Part shown: positions 10,083 to 21,240 of the stretch, piece after piece
How the letters are laid out: the number at the start of each line of letters is the position of its first letter
Position numbering within the stretch: the stretch's first letter is position 1
From: Camellia lanceoleosa
Taxonomy: Eukaryota; Streptophyta; Magnoliopsida; Ericales; Theaceae
Direction of reading: 5' to 3'
Assembly: GCA_025200525.1 (NCBI GenBank)
Contig: CM045761.1
Location: 64,884,009 to 64,948,008, forward strand
DNA: 64,000 nucleotides
Translations under genes and position numbers: made by a program
The notes under the pieces: generated by a model
Databases searched by the model: none
Told to the model about the DNA's origin: nothing
Seen by the model: the letters and a program-made list of their open reading frames with translations, nothing else

Positions 10083-10612
10083 TTAGACCCCAACCCTAAT
10101 CTCACCACCACTTCCACTGCCGCCGACACCTTCCAGTAACCAACCCACCACCACTTCCACTCTCGCCAACAGCCACCACTTCCATCTCCATCCTCCTCAT
10201 CCTCCTCCTCCTCCTTCTCCCAAAACCCTAACCCTAATTCCATCACCACCCACCACCATTGTCAACCACAACTTCTGCGCGAAACCCTAGCCGCCAAACC
10301 CTAGCCACCGTGAGAAAGAGAGAGATTGAGCAAGTGACCGAGCGAGAAAGAGAGAGAGAGAAAGGGGCAACCTCTCCTTCCATCTTCGGCAATTTCGCCA
10401 CCACTGCAACCCAGACATTCGACCACAACTTCTTCGTGAAACCCTAGCCACCGTCAGACTGAGAGAGATCGAGCGAGTGAGAGAAATCGAGCAAGAGAGA
10501 TAGAGGCGACCTCTCTTTCCTCAAACCCTGGCCACCTCTGTCGCCGTCACGATCTGCGATCTCAAACCTAGCGATCACCATCGAGATCTCAAATCCTAGC
10601 TACCTAAATATG

Positions 10613-10615
<3 letters not shown>

Positions 10616-10643
<28 letters not shown>
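10616..10643. repeat. (GA)n microsatellite
   Basis: About 14 GA units inside the MULE. The reverse frame over it reads as a Leu-Ser run and is not a gene. Confidence 0.85.
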
Positions 10644-10648
<5 letters not shown>

Positions 10649-10947
10649 CTATGAAAAAGATGAAGGCAGAGGAGAGGGCTGGGGTGGCAAAAAGAGGGTA
10701 GAGGAGGAAATGGCGGCGGTAGGAAAGGGGTGGCGTCGTCGGAAAGGGGTGGCGCCGCCGAAAAGGGGTGCCAGCAGCAATGAGAGTTTGCAAAGAGAGG
10801 GAATGGAGAAAATGGGGGTTAGGGGTATATTTAGGATTATGGTAGGGGTCCAAAGAAAAATGAAGAATGGAGCAATTTTGGTGGTGGGTGTTCAAAGAAG
10901 TAGGGTAGGGTCCTAAGAAGGGGCATTTAGCAACCCTCGTTTTACAA

Positions 10948-12140
10948 ACCTTATAAGTTGCACACCTACTATATGTAAGGCAAAATTTAGACAGCACAAA
11001 TAGAATACTATGTTGTTGGACTTTTTTCTTTCGACTCTACTAATACTTGGTAGTTGGTAAGAGAACAAAGCAAAGTAAAAACACAGCAAACAAACTACAC
11101 GACTGGGAATGGTTAGCTTCCAAATTAAGCTTAAGAAACCCTCATATAATAGTAACTTAGTAAGGGTCATCATTTGGCCCAAACTCGTATCTCGAATACG
11201 TCTGAATGAGGCGAGGGTTGGACCTAGACTTGGGTTTGGAAGCTTGGCTCGGTAGATTGTGAGAGGCAGTCCGTCAGCCTAGCCCATGTCCGTATTCTAG
11301 GCGAGACTAAATGAGGCTTCGTTTCAACCTAGGCTTGGGATCTGAAGCTTACCCATGATCAATTGCCTCATGATTACACTCAACAAAACAAAGAGGCAGA
11401 ATAAAGATACAACAAAAAGGTCGAATGAAGAGACGATAGACGCAAAGGCATTGGAGGTATAGGTGTATGTTTGGGTGTTGTCAGCCTTATCTATTTAAAG
11501 AGCAAAAATGTTATCGGGTTGATGAAAAGAAAGAATTACCTAAATCATAATTTCCTTGTCATTTACATAATCGAGGCCACTACAAAACACTCTTAAGAAG
11601 CAAACTAAGTTATCTTTTCAAATATTTGTTGCCAAACTAGACTAATATCTTTATATATTTATAGACAAAAATAATAATAAGAATAAATTAAATTGTAATA
11701 AACAATAAAGTATGGGAACTTCGACAAATATGACACTTTGCATGATACTTCTGCATACATATAGAGTACACGAAACACATCCAATTTTTCTTTTTTAAAC
11801 TTTTGTAGTATCCTGAAAGTACCTAGTATATACCTAGGTTGTACCTCAACCAAAATAGTATTTTTTTTTCTATATAAAAGAGAAGTTAGTTTCATTGGAC
11901 TTTTTTTTAATACTTAGCATTATTATAAAATTAAGCTTTAGCTTATAAGTTATTTAATATAATGAAATTTAATTTTGGTTTAAAACTTTATTTTGGAATT
12001 AAATGTGGATTGTTGGTTGAATAACCAACAAAACCATTTAACTAATTTTTGCATTACTTCAAATAAAAAATAAATATTTTTTTTATAAACATACCAAACC
12101 ATACCCATATCCTATATTTTTAGATTTACCGTATTGATTT
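10948..12140. other. Gene-free spacer with an imperfect direct repeat
   Basis: The only structure seen is a loose direct repeat near 11180-11250 and 11290-11350. Each unit holds an 'ATACGTCTGAATGAGGCGAG' / 'AGGCGAGACTAAATGAGGC'-type start and ends in GAAGCTT. The rest is AT-rich and without a supported gene. Confidence 0.4.
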
Positions 12141-12829
12141 ACCCATACCTGCATCCGTACCCGTACCCGCACCACACATGTTTCACAAGTCATGAAATAT
12201 TTTTCAAATGTATAAACAAACAATTGAAGTTACTAAAAAAACTAATGTGTTTAAAAATTTGTTTAAAAGGTTACCTTTTTATGAGTGGAAAAAACTAAAT
12301 TACTTTTTGATTTTTTTTTTTTTTAAACTGAGATTACAAACAAACTTTAAATATGACCACTTCTACTCCATGCCATGGCTTGATATTTTGTTTTGGGCAT
12401 ACAATAATTAAAATTAATGTTACACATATACCTCATCGCCTTCGTGCATGTCTTCTGCAGTGGCATGTCAACCACCATGAACTCCTTGTTATGCCTTTGA
12501 TCGACTCAAGCACAAGCTCTTATAACAAACTGATGCAGAAAAAATGTGAAGAAACAAAATTCGCAGCAACAAGTTCACGACAACTCTTCTATGATTTTGT
12601 TGATTCCTAAGAATACTAGGATAATAGGGAAAAGAAAGAAAAACTCTCAGTAAAGTGTGTAATATTGATCAACTTATGAGATTAAGAAAATACCAATTAG
12701 AAACCTAATAATTCTAGACTATTTATACCAAATATAAATATTTATAATCAAATAATAATTCCTAAAATCATAAAAATAAAATTATATAATTCCTAAAAGC
12801 TGGTCTATATCATATTCGCAATTGTAGCC

Positions 12830-12948
12830 GTTCATCGGTGACTTGTAAATGCCGGATGTTGGCTTTTGGGGTGTACAGATTTCTTAGCCTACAACAACGC
12901 ATGTTGCTTTGATAACAAAATTTGCTTATCCAAAAAAAAAAAAAAAAC
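12830..12948 (+). mobile_element. L1 LINE 3' tail, copy 2
   Basis: GACTTGTAAATGCCGGATG, then TTTGATAACAAAATTTGCTT and a run of 16 As (12932-12947). Equivalent of 6390-6500. Confidence 0.55.
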
Positions 12949-13232
12949 CACTTAATTTTACTTCAAGACTAGTCCAATAGTTCAATTGCATACAGATAAC
13001 TTAATTCTGCTTCCAGGTTCTGATTTCAAAAAAACCCATCAACAATGCTACACAAATTTGTTAAAAATAGAAAAAAAATTCGGAGACTTTTGTTAGGCAA
13101 AAAGTAAAGCAAATGCGTAGATCACTTTTCCTTTTCATAAAACAATAAAAATAATACTAACACACTGAAAAACAAATGAGGGAAAAACAAGCGTAGAGAA
13201 AGAGGGAGAGGGTTTGGAAGAACGAGACCAAC

Positions 13233-13583
13233 CTGGTCAAAGAGCCCTCGTTTAGCAGTCTCACCCCACAATCGAAGCAAGCTGAGAGCGACGCCGCCGG
13301 AAAAAACGGCGGCTAATATGTCGCCGACGACCGGGTTTTGAGAGAACATGGATGCAGCCGGCGTTGACGTCAGATTCCGGCGAACTCTTTGGGGTTTCGG
13401 ATTCCGGAATCTGAGTCTGAAACTGGAGAGACTGGCGGCGCCGGCGAAGAGAGGAGGAGAAGAGATCGGACGGAAGAGAAGAGGGAAGTAAGGTCGGAAA
13501 GCTGAGATTGGAGTCCGATTGGTGAGGTCGGGTACGAATCGGGTCAGCCAGAGCTCAGCGAAGACAGCAGTAGTTGTTCCCAT
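13233..13583 (-). CDS. FOLK-like: Farnesol/phytol-kinase-like chloroplast protein, exon 1
   Basis: A Met at 13583 opens 117 codons ending GLFDQ at a good splice donor (CAG/GTTGGT, junction at 13233/13232). Residues 1-77 are rich in Ser, Arg, Pro and Phe and poor in acidic residues, like a plastid transit peptide. Residues about 78-117 (MFSQNPVVGDILAAVF, then SLLRLWGETAKRGLFDQ) match the first membrane segment and the WGETAKRGLFDQ block of plant farnesol kinase (FOLK) and phytol kinase. These are membrane enzymes that phosphorylate isoprenoid alcohols from prenylated-protein and chlorophyll breakdown. The next family block (KLVHINIGL-like) should be in exon 2, to the left. I find no such exon down to 7200. 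It could be the start of a gene with a very long intron, but a truncated duplicate is more likely. Confidence 0.65.
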
Positions 13584-13834
13584 GGCAAATGCTCCTTTAA
13601 AAACTGCTTGCCACCTACTGGGCTATAATAATACGTGTAAAACATCAGAAATTACATTCTAAAAATTACACACTCATTCATTATATAAATTATAAAAATT
13701 TTAAATTAATAAAATTATATTATATTATAAAAATTTAAAATTAATAAAATTATATTATATTATTTATTAATATATTAATTAATGTGTATAATTTTATTTT
13801 TATTCTGTAATAAGGAGGAAGACCAACTAACTTA

Positions 13835-14003
13835 GCCCGGGTTTGGCTATTATTTTGAGACTTAAAAAAATATATATATATAAAATGACAAAATAAGTTA
13901 AATAAATTAATAAAATAAAATATTACATCTAACTCATAATTATTACATTTTTTTTCTCATAAAAGTTTAAAAAATAAAAAAATTTAAACCAAACAAGGCT
14001 AAA
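13835..14003. mobile_element. MITE, family M1, copy 1
   Basis: Inverted ends AGCCCGGGTTTGGCTATT and AAACCAAACAAGGCTAAAA, about 165 bp. The internal CATCTAACTCATAATTATTACA and TCTCATAAAA words recur in copies at 14157-14430 and 17029-17190. The flanks are TTA / TAA, so a PIF/Harbinger (Tourist) origin is possible but not proven. Confidence 0.5.
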
Positions 14004-14156
14004 AAAATTAGACTAAAAAAATTCCAACACAAAAAAATTGATTATATTAACCAATGTCAAATGAAACTTAATGTAATGTAATTATTAACTCTTCTTGATT
14101 GAGTCACTGTTAACAGAAATTTTTCCAAGACAAAATAATTTCTCATAGCACACAGT

Positions 14157-14430
14157 AGGTGATTGGGAAGTTATTATTTTAGTAGGTTTTTTTAATTTTT
14201 GATTATTTTTTGAGGTTAAAATTTTTGTATTTAGGAAGATAGTTAAATTTTTTGTAGTTAGATGTGATATTTGTGAGAAAAAAAATGAAATGATTATGAA
14301 TTTGATGTGACATTTTGTCTGAATTTATTTATTTATTTATTTATTTTTATTTTTATTTTTTAACCTATTTTGTCTTTTAACAAAAAATTAGCAAAAAAAA
14401 CAAAAAAAATCACTTCTCAAACACCACCAC
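14157..14430. mobile_element. MITE, family M1, copy 2
   Basis: Ends GGTGATTGGGAAGTTATT and ATCACTTCTCAAACACC are complementary with a few mismatches. The interior carries the family words in inverted sense (AGTTAGATGTGATATTTGTGAG). No clean target duplication. Confidence 0.4.
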
Positions 14431-15189
14431 AATGATGCAAATTTTTTCCGGTGATTTTTGTGTTTTTTTAGGATAAATTACTAATAGGTCCTAATAATTA
14501 GACTTAATTCCCATCAAGTCCTATTGAAAATAAGTCTTGGTAAAATTGTCACTAAAAATAATTTTTTTGTGATAATTTTTTATATAAGTTGCTAAAAATT
14601 GACAATTAGTGACTTTATTTATCATAATTTTTATAATTTGTCACTAAAACTTACAATTAATGACTTTTTTTTTGACAAATTTTTTTTCACAAGACTTATT
14701 ATAACCTACACGTAAGTATCCCTTTTTTTTTAAGACGAAAAAAAATTAAAATACTTGACAATAATTTTTTTTTGTTTTTTTCTTAAAAAAAAAAATAAAG
14801 AGAAACAAAACATTTCTTTAATTTTTTTTTGTATGACATTTTTAATTTTTGACTTATTACTAAACCGTGTTATTAGATCAACAAGGCCATTACATATACT
14901 TTAATAATCCAAACTATTCGCTTTGTACAACTTCTTGGGAAGATTATTCATATCAAAGACTACTTTGATCAGAAAATAGTAATCAGACAATCAGATATCA
15001 GGTATGTCTTCAAATCATGAATGGGTCTACTCTAAAAGTCAAATTTATTTTCTAACTTTTTAAAATAAATTAGATTTTATTTTTTTTATCAATTGATAGG
15101 AGAATAATTATAATATGCAACATATTTATATCATCAAACAAATCACTAACTCATAATAGTTATAAAATAACAAAGTCTAACATAATTAC

Positions 15190-15836
15190 GGCTACAAATG
15201 GACAGAATTATTGGTAAATAAACTTGAACTTGGTTCAATAGGAACTCATTCAAATTTAATTTGTTAAATTTTTATCGTATTCAAACTCAAATTCAAACTC
15301 GTTAAATCTTAATAAATAATCCAAACATGCTAAAGGTGAGCTCGTTTGTTTGTCTCGTTAGTTAGACTCAATTAACATTATTTAAACAATAGAATAACTA
15401 TATTATTTATATATTAAATAATGTAAATATATATGTGTTATTCATATATTTAAATAATATAAATGTAAATAGAGTAGCTAAATTTATTTATATGTATATA
15501 ATAGCTAATTATAGATAATATATTTATATAATAGTGGTGATAGATATTATTATTTTGGTAAGATATTGATTTTTTTTAGTATTTTTATATATATTATGTA
15601 TATAATATATAATCAAAGTTTCAGTTGTAATTTTAGTCTCATATTCAAGTATGAATTTATAATTTTTTTTGGCTTTTTAAGATTTGTAAAGAAGTTCGAG
15701 CTTAAGTCAAGCCTAAACCAACTCGGCTCGAACTCGGTTCGTTAAATTTTTATTAAGTTCAATTTCAAATTTGAACTTAATAAAATCTTAATAAACAAGC
15801 TCAAATATATTATAACTCGATTCGGCTCATTTACAA
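15190..15836. mobile_element. Inverted-repeat element with GGCTCGAACTCG-type interior
   Basis: Terminal GGCTACAAATG (left) pairs with CATTTACAACC (right). The interior holds repeated AACTCG / GTTCGTTAAATTTTTAT blocks (15240-15320 and 15720-15790), seen as a common short repeat in many plant genomes. No frame and no clear target duplication. Confidence 0.4.
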
Positions 15837-15920
15837 CCCTAAACACAACCGTCAAACCAAGCCTTACAACCACTATTAATTACACTAGATAAGAAATAAA
15901 CAATCACAAAAGGATATTAA

Positions 15921-16075
15921 GGGGGTGTTTGGCATGTGCTAAACATTATTCCATTTATGTCACAATCATTTTATTTTGGTCACATCGTCTCTCTATCACA
16001 TCACTTTAAATTTAATCCATATTTCTCGTTTTTTGGTAAAAAGTTAAAAAAAATATAATCATCCCAGATACCCCC
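15921..16075. mobile_element. Tourist-like MITE
   Basis: 155 bp, ends GGGGGTGTTTGGCATG and ATCCCAGATACCCCC, flanked by TAA on both sides (15918-15920 and 16076-16078). The 3-bp TWA-type duplication and the GGGGGTGTTTGG end fit PIF/Harbinger-derived MITEs. Confidence 0.65.
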
Positions 16076-16100
16076 TAAACTTCTTTTCATATAAATTAAA

Positions 16101-16503
16101 GAGTAAATTACACTTTGACCCTTAATGTTCGTTTTTTTTTTTTTTCTCACTTTGATCCTTCATCTTTTAAGAGTTTTTTTTTTCAGTTTACCCCTAAAGC
16201 TAATTTCTATTAAAAATTAGACAAAAAATAACACATTAACAGTCACGTGGCATACAACTATTTTATTATATATAAGTCACATCACTAACATAAACTTAAA
16301 TCCCAATATAATAATATATTTGTTATATTATGTGACGGTTATTATGATATTTTTGTTTAATTTTGAACAGAAGCTAGCTTTAGGAGTTAACTAGGAAAAA
16401 CTTAAAATATAAAAGGCCAAAGTGAAAAAATAAAAATAAAAAATATTCAAGGGCTAAAGTGAAAAAGTGACCAAACATAAAGGGAGTAAAGTGTAATTTA
16501 CCC
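16101..16503. mobile_element. Mutator-type MITE with perfect 9-bp TSD
   Basis: 403 bp with ends GAGTAAATTACACTTTGACC and (minus) GGGTAAATTACACTTTACTC. It is flanked by identical TAAATTAAA at 16092-16100 and 16504-16512. The near-perfect termini and perfect duplication mark it as one of the younger insertions here. No protein. Confidence 0.85.
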
Positions 16504-16512
16504 TAAATTAAA

Positions 16513-18632
16513 TTCAACATTTTACACCACGAAAATTGTTATACAATCACCACCAAATATCCTTATTAAATTAAATATAATCATGTAATTATAAATATTT
16601 AATTAATGTGAAATTAAAAAAATGACCAGTTGAAATTAAAAATAACAATATGAGACATTTTGAAAACATGAAAAAAAGCTAACTTATTAATTTAATTGAG
16701 TCACATCATCTCTTTATTTTTTATAAATTTATAAAAAAAAATTAAAATCAATAAACTAACTTTTTTTTTTTTTTTTTTTTACTTTCCAAAACAAGTCATA
16801 ATGGTTCGGTTCAATTAAATCTGTCAATTCGAGACAATGAAAAATTTTGATTACTAGGAAAAAAATAAAATAAAAGTTAAGTTTAACTACAAGGAAAAAA
16901 AAAAATCTAAAAAATTTGAAAATTATTTTTGAAAATTTATAACCAATTAAGTTTTGATTTTTTAATTTTTAAAAATTACTTTTAAAATATTCAATTCGAA
17001 ACTAGTTTGAAAAATTATAACTAAGGCATGGTTTGGGAAGTGGCTCATTAGGCTTTTTTGGTTCAATGAGCCACAAAAGATAAAATAGGCTCATTGAGTC
17101 ACAAAAGACAAAAAATCACATCCAACTCATAATCATTACACTCTTCTCTCATAAAAAAAATCAAAAAAGTAAAAAAATCAAAAGTAAACTAAGTTTTTAT
17201 ATAGTTAAAAAACAAAACGACGGAAGCTAAATTTACCCAATTTGTTCCATGACCATCAAAATGGGTCCCCCGGTCCATGAGGAGATTCTGTAGTTCAGAT
17301 GAGATCTGAACCGTCAGACTAGTCTCTGACTTAGAGGACAAGAACTTTATTAAACATTTGAAAATTGTTTGAGACTATTAAAATGAGGAGTTCTAATAGT
17401 TTTAAAAATATTGTCCCTAATTGATTTGATATTTTACTCTTTATTTTATCTTATATTTTTTTATTTTTTGAATTGTCAGCTCATTAAAGCTGATTTAGTT
17501 ATCCATTTTTAGTGAGATCTATCACTACTGTAAACATTTTTGTCGTGAGTTCAGATTTGTCTGTGGTTGGAGGCTTGGGCGGGATTGTCCCAATCCGAAC
17601 TTGTGGATTCCATTTGGATAATTTTTTATCATAGAGTTTCTCTCCCGGTTGGATATTTTAATTGGAATGTTGTTGAATTTTTATAGATTCATTACGAAAT
17701 TTATATTGATAAATCAAATTATTTAATATATTAAATTCGGGGATTATTTTATTTATATAAAAAAATTATGTTAATCAAATATTAATAATCATTTGATCAA
17801 ATTACATTTGTATACAAAATTTATTTTAAAAATTATATTTATTATTGACATAAATGTGATCTGATCAAATATTTATCGATATCCGATTAATATGATTTTT
17901 TGCAAGGGTGAAGTACTTCACATTGAATGGTTCGAATTATCGATGTGGATTCCGTAATGAACCTACGGAGGCCCAACAGCATCCTCCACTCCAATTTGAA
18001 CTAGAGAGATGACTTCCCTTTTTTATTCCTATAAATTACAAATATGTGTTTTGTTATCTCCCTTATTTTGTCACTCCCAATTACACTTCTAAAAAGATTT
18101 CCAATGTTTATTCTTTCTTTTTTTTTTTCTATCTAATTTGAGTAAAGATTTAGGTTAAAAGTTTCATCTAATACCAAACATTCCAACACTAAATTTTTAA
18201 TTTTTATCAAATAATCGGTCAATTGGGAGAATGTCCAGGTGGTTGACTAACCTAGTATAATTTTTTTTCAAATTTTTTCTAATCCGGTTGTCTACCAACA
18301 GTTGTTACCTACAAGATTTGATGAAAGGTTGCACGCACCCTTAATTTGATGAAAAGAGTAGAGCTCCCTTCATTTAATACCAATTTGATAAAAACGGTTG
18401 GAATACTGTTTTCACCAAATTTTTATTAAATTTAAATTGATGAAAATTTGAGTCTAGGTTAGAAATGGTCTAATGAGTTATGTCTCTAATATGGTGGCAA
18501 ACAATTTTAATAAGAGAGAGAAGAGTTAAAAGAAAGTTGATTGGTTGGTATTAGTTGCCACATCATTAGATGTGCAATTGGAGGTGATGAAATTGAGGGA
18601 TGGGACATTTCTCTTGCAAATATTCTTATCGA
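16513..18632. other. Gene-free DNA, mostly AT-rich
   Basis: Apart from the M1 copy at 17029-17190 I see only T/A tracts and a less AT-rich stretch (17260-17620) that shares the 'AGTTTGTCTGTGG..TGGA' block with 7260-7340. No gene. Confidence 0.6.
17029..17190. mobile_element. MITE, family M1, copy 3
   Basis: Starts GGCATGGTTTGGGAAGTGG and contains CACATCCAACTCATAATCATTACA and CTCTCATAAAA, shared with the copies at 13835 and 14157. The right end is degraded. An internal direct repeat, AGGCTCATTGAGTCACAAAAGA against AATGAGCCACAAAAGA, is present. Confidence 0.45.
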
Positions 18633-18932
18633 GATTTACTTAAAATATAAATTATTTTTTTTATAGTTTTGAAATTTATATTTCATCATTCCAAATTTTT
18701 AATTGCATAATAAATTATATCTTTTATTAATAAATATTAAGTTAATTGACAGTTTTTAATAATGTCTGAAATGTGTTTCAATTAACAATTTACATAATTT
18801 ATTATTGTATAAGAGACTAGACATTTAAAAAAAAATTACTTTTTCTTTTAATTTTGTTAAATAAAAAATTATCACAATGGGATATTTGTAATTTTTAAAA
18901 TCACAAGAGGTAATTTATATTTTAAGTAAATC
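18633..18932. repeat. Perfect 22-bp inverted repeat spaced by about 256 bp
   Basis: The arm at 18633-18654 starts GATTTACTTAAAATAT. It is exactly complementary to 18911-18932. The interior is AT-rich. Probably a MITE, but no target duplication was found at these borders. Confidence 0.55.
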
Positions 18933-19071
18933 ATAGGGATGTACTTGTAATTTACTATTTTCATTATTATTATTTATATGTACAAAAAAAAAATTAATAA
19001 TTATGACTACATGATTTGTTATAAGAATAATCAGGGCAAAAAACTCTTTATTATATTGCGTTTTTGGTATA

Positions 19072-19250
19072 CATTTATGTTGTATTTGGTTTAAGGATTT
19101 AGCAAGTAATTTGAAAGAGAAAGTGAAAGGGAAAATATAGGTGAAATATGAATGAAATATAAATATATTTTATACACCTTTTTACGCAATTTTTCTATTT
19201 TTCTTTCTAAATCTCTATCGAAATTTATGAACCAAACATAACCTTAAGAG
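19072..19250. mobile_element. Tourist-like MITE (weak)
   Basis: Ends TGTTGTATTTGGTTTAAGGA and ATGAACCAAACATAACC are roughly complementary, and TTA lies on both sides. About 175 bp, AT-rich. Confidence 0.4.
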
Positions 19251-19566
19251 TCCGTAGGCAAGTAACATTTTAGTCAAAAAGTTGAAAAAGATTAAATAAA
19301 AAAATTAAATATTTCTTTTCATTCTTTCTATAAATACAAAAATTTCTCAATTATTTTGCACATTTTTCACAAAAAGTCAAAAAAATTTCCTAAACATAAA
19401 AAAAAAAAAAAAAAAACTTATAGCCAAAAAAGCTACTTTCATCTATTTTGTACAAGAAATATATGATCAAATTATAAAATTACAATTATGGAGTATTTTA
19501 ATTAGTTCAAAACAATGAATGAGGTAAACTAAAACCAAACCAAACCAAACCAAGCCTTAAGTCCCA

Positions 19567-21230
19567 TCAAATGGGATCGGCTACATGAATTCTTCTTCTC
19601 CACGCGGCTCTATCAACGGCCATTTCGTTAGTCAAATTAAGTAAATTCATATCTCTATTTATAATGCTAGCCAACGTTAATCTAGGCATACCCCGTCCCC
19701 TAACACTTCCATCTACCGTTACAATATAGCATCTCTTTACTACTGTTTCTCTTGGTCTCCGTTGAATATGACCAAACCATCTTAATCGATTCTCTCCCAA
19801 CTTATCTTCTATCGGTACTACTCCTACCCATTCTCAAATACACTCATTTCTAATTCTATCTTGTCTAGTCTTGCCACACACCTACCTTAGCATCCTTATC
19901 TCAGTCACACTCATCTTATCTACATGTTGTTTTTTGGTTGCCCAACACTCCATCCCATACAACATCGCTAGTCTAATAGCTGTTCTATAGAACTTACCTA
20001 TTTGTCTAGTGGGTATTACATAGTACTCTAAACGCACTTCTCCATTTATACCATCCCACTTTAATCCTATGGGCCACATCTACATCAATCTCCCCTACTG
20101 TTGTGATAATTTAGGCAATTTTTGGTTCTCAATCTTCACTTCTCCTCTTCTTTCATTGTTACTTACTAAATTTACACTCTATGTACTATGTCTTAGTTCT
20201 GCTTATCATGAATTCTTTAGATTCAAGAGTTTTTCTCAAAATCTCTAACTTTGTGTTAACTCCTTCTCTACTCTCATCCACTAGTACGATATCGTTTGCA
20301 AAAAGCATATACCATCGCACATCATCTTGAATATTTCTTATTAACTCATCCATAACTAAAGCAAAAAGATAAGGACTAAAGGTAGATCTTGGGTATAACC
20401 TTACAGTGATAGGAAATTCATTTGTCTCTCCAACAGACGATCTAATAGTAGTCACCATCCTTTCATACATATCGTTAATCACATCAATGTAACCTTTTGT
20501 TACCCATTTCTTCTCTATCATCTATCATATTATATCCTGGGCACTCTATCATATGCTTTCTCAAGGTTAATAAGCACCATATGAATGTCTCTTTTCTTTT
20601 CTTTATGCTTTTCTATTACTTTTCTCAAAAGATAGATCGCTTCCATTGTTGACCTACCAAGCATAAACCCAAATTGATTCTCTAACACTTCTGCTATATC
20701 TCACAATCGGCGTTCCATCACCCTCTCTTACATTTTCATTATATGACACATTAGCTTGATTCCTCTATAATTATTGCAATTTTGGACATCTGATTTATTC
20801 TTATAGATTGACACTAAAATACTCTTCATCTACTCATCTGGCATATTCCTAGTAAACAAAATTTTGATAAACAACCTAGTCAACCAAGCAACCCTTTTTT
20901 TACCCAAACACTTCCAAGCTTCAATAGGGATATCATCGAGTCCTAAAGCCTTATTTGATTTCATATTCTTAAGTGTAATCTCTACTTCAAAGTTCCTAAT
21001 CCTGCGATAGAACCTATAGTCTTGGTTTATCGTATTATTGGCTATTTCTTACCTTATTGCAGTACCTCCATGTTCCTTATTCGATAGTTTCTCAAAATAG
21101 TTCTTCCATTTTTCCTTAATCTCTTCATCCTTCACCAATACCTTAGAATTCTCACTCTTGATGCACTTAACTTGATTAAAATCTCTTGTTTTCGTCTCTC
21201 GTATCTTAGCAAGTTTGTATACCCTCTTCT
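19567..21230 (-). pseudogene. RTE LINE reverse transcriptase and C-terminal region
   Basis: Resumes with YKLAKIRETKTRDFNQVKCI left of the L1 (about 21215) and runs through RT blocks in several frames. FGFMLGRSTMEAIYLLR lies near 20670. LFALVMDELIRNIQDDVRWYMLFANDIVLVDE spans 20250-20400 and holds the catalytic box, here FAND instead of FADD. The C-terminal half contains GKFYRTAIRLAMLYGMECW (about 19960-20020) and ENRLRWFGHIQRR (about 19760-19800), with a stop at 19567. The lost Asp and the many stops mean no activity. Confidence 0.8.
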
Positions 21231-21240
21231 TTCTCTCTCC

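Larger units (their letters stand above)
9526..10938. mobile_element. Mutator-like (MULE) non-autonomous element
   Basis: About 1.41 kb with inverted ends GAGGGCTGCTAAATGCTCC (left) and GAGGGTTGCTAAATGCCCC (right, read on minus). It is flanked by GTTTTATAA (9517-9525) and GTTTTACAA (10939-10947), a 9-bp TSD with one mismatch, which is diagnostic of Mutator-like elements. A second shared block, TTCTTTGGACCCC, lies further in on both sides. No transposase is seen. The interior holds a nested MITE, telomere-like repeats, CCACCACCACTTCCA-type low-complexity DNA and GA-rich tracts. It may contain captured 5'-UTR-like host DNA (Pack-MULE), but no donor gene is recognised. Confidence 0.75.
12430..13583. 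repeat. Duplicated segment, copy 2
   Basis: Partner of 5850-7215, in the same orientation. It starts with the LTR/gag-like scrap (12430-12820), then the L1 3' tail (12830-12948), intron-like sequence and the kinase-like exon. The L1 RT fragment that precedes copy 1 (5480-5806) is absent here, so the duplication ends at or near the start of the LTR-like scrap. Confidence 0.7.
13600..15180. other. AT-rich, gene-free DNA with MITE-like repeats
   Basis: No coding sequence. It includes a short duplicated ATAAAATTATATTATATTAT block (13700-13760) and the two inverted-repeat elements listed separately. Confidence 0.6.

Noticed and set aside
10596..10997. 133-codon minus frame ending in LSLSLSLSL
   Set aside because: Runs through the GA microsatellite and low-complexity DNA inside the MULE. 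No similarity.
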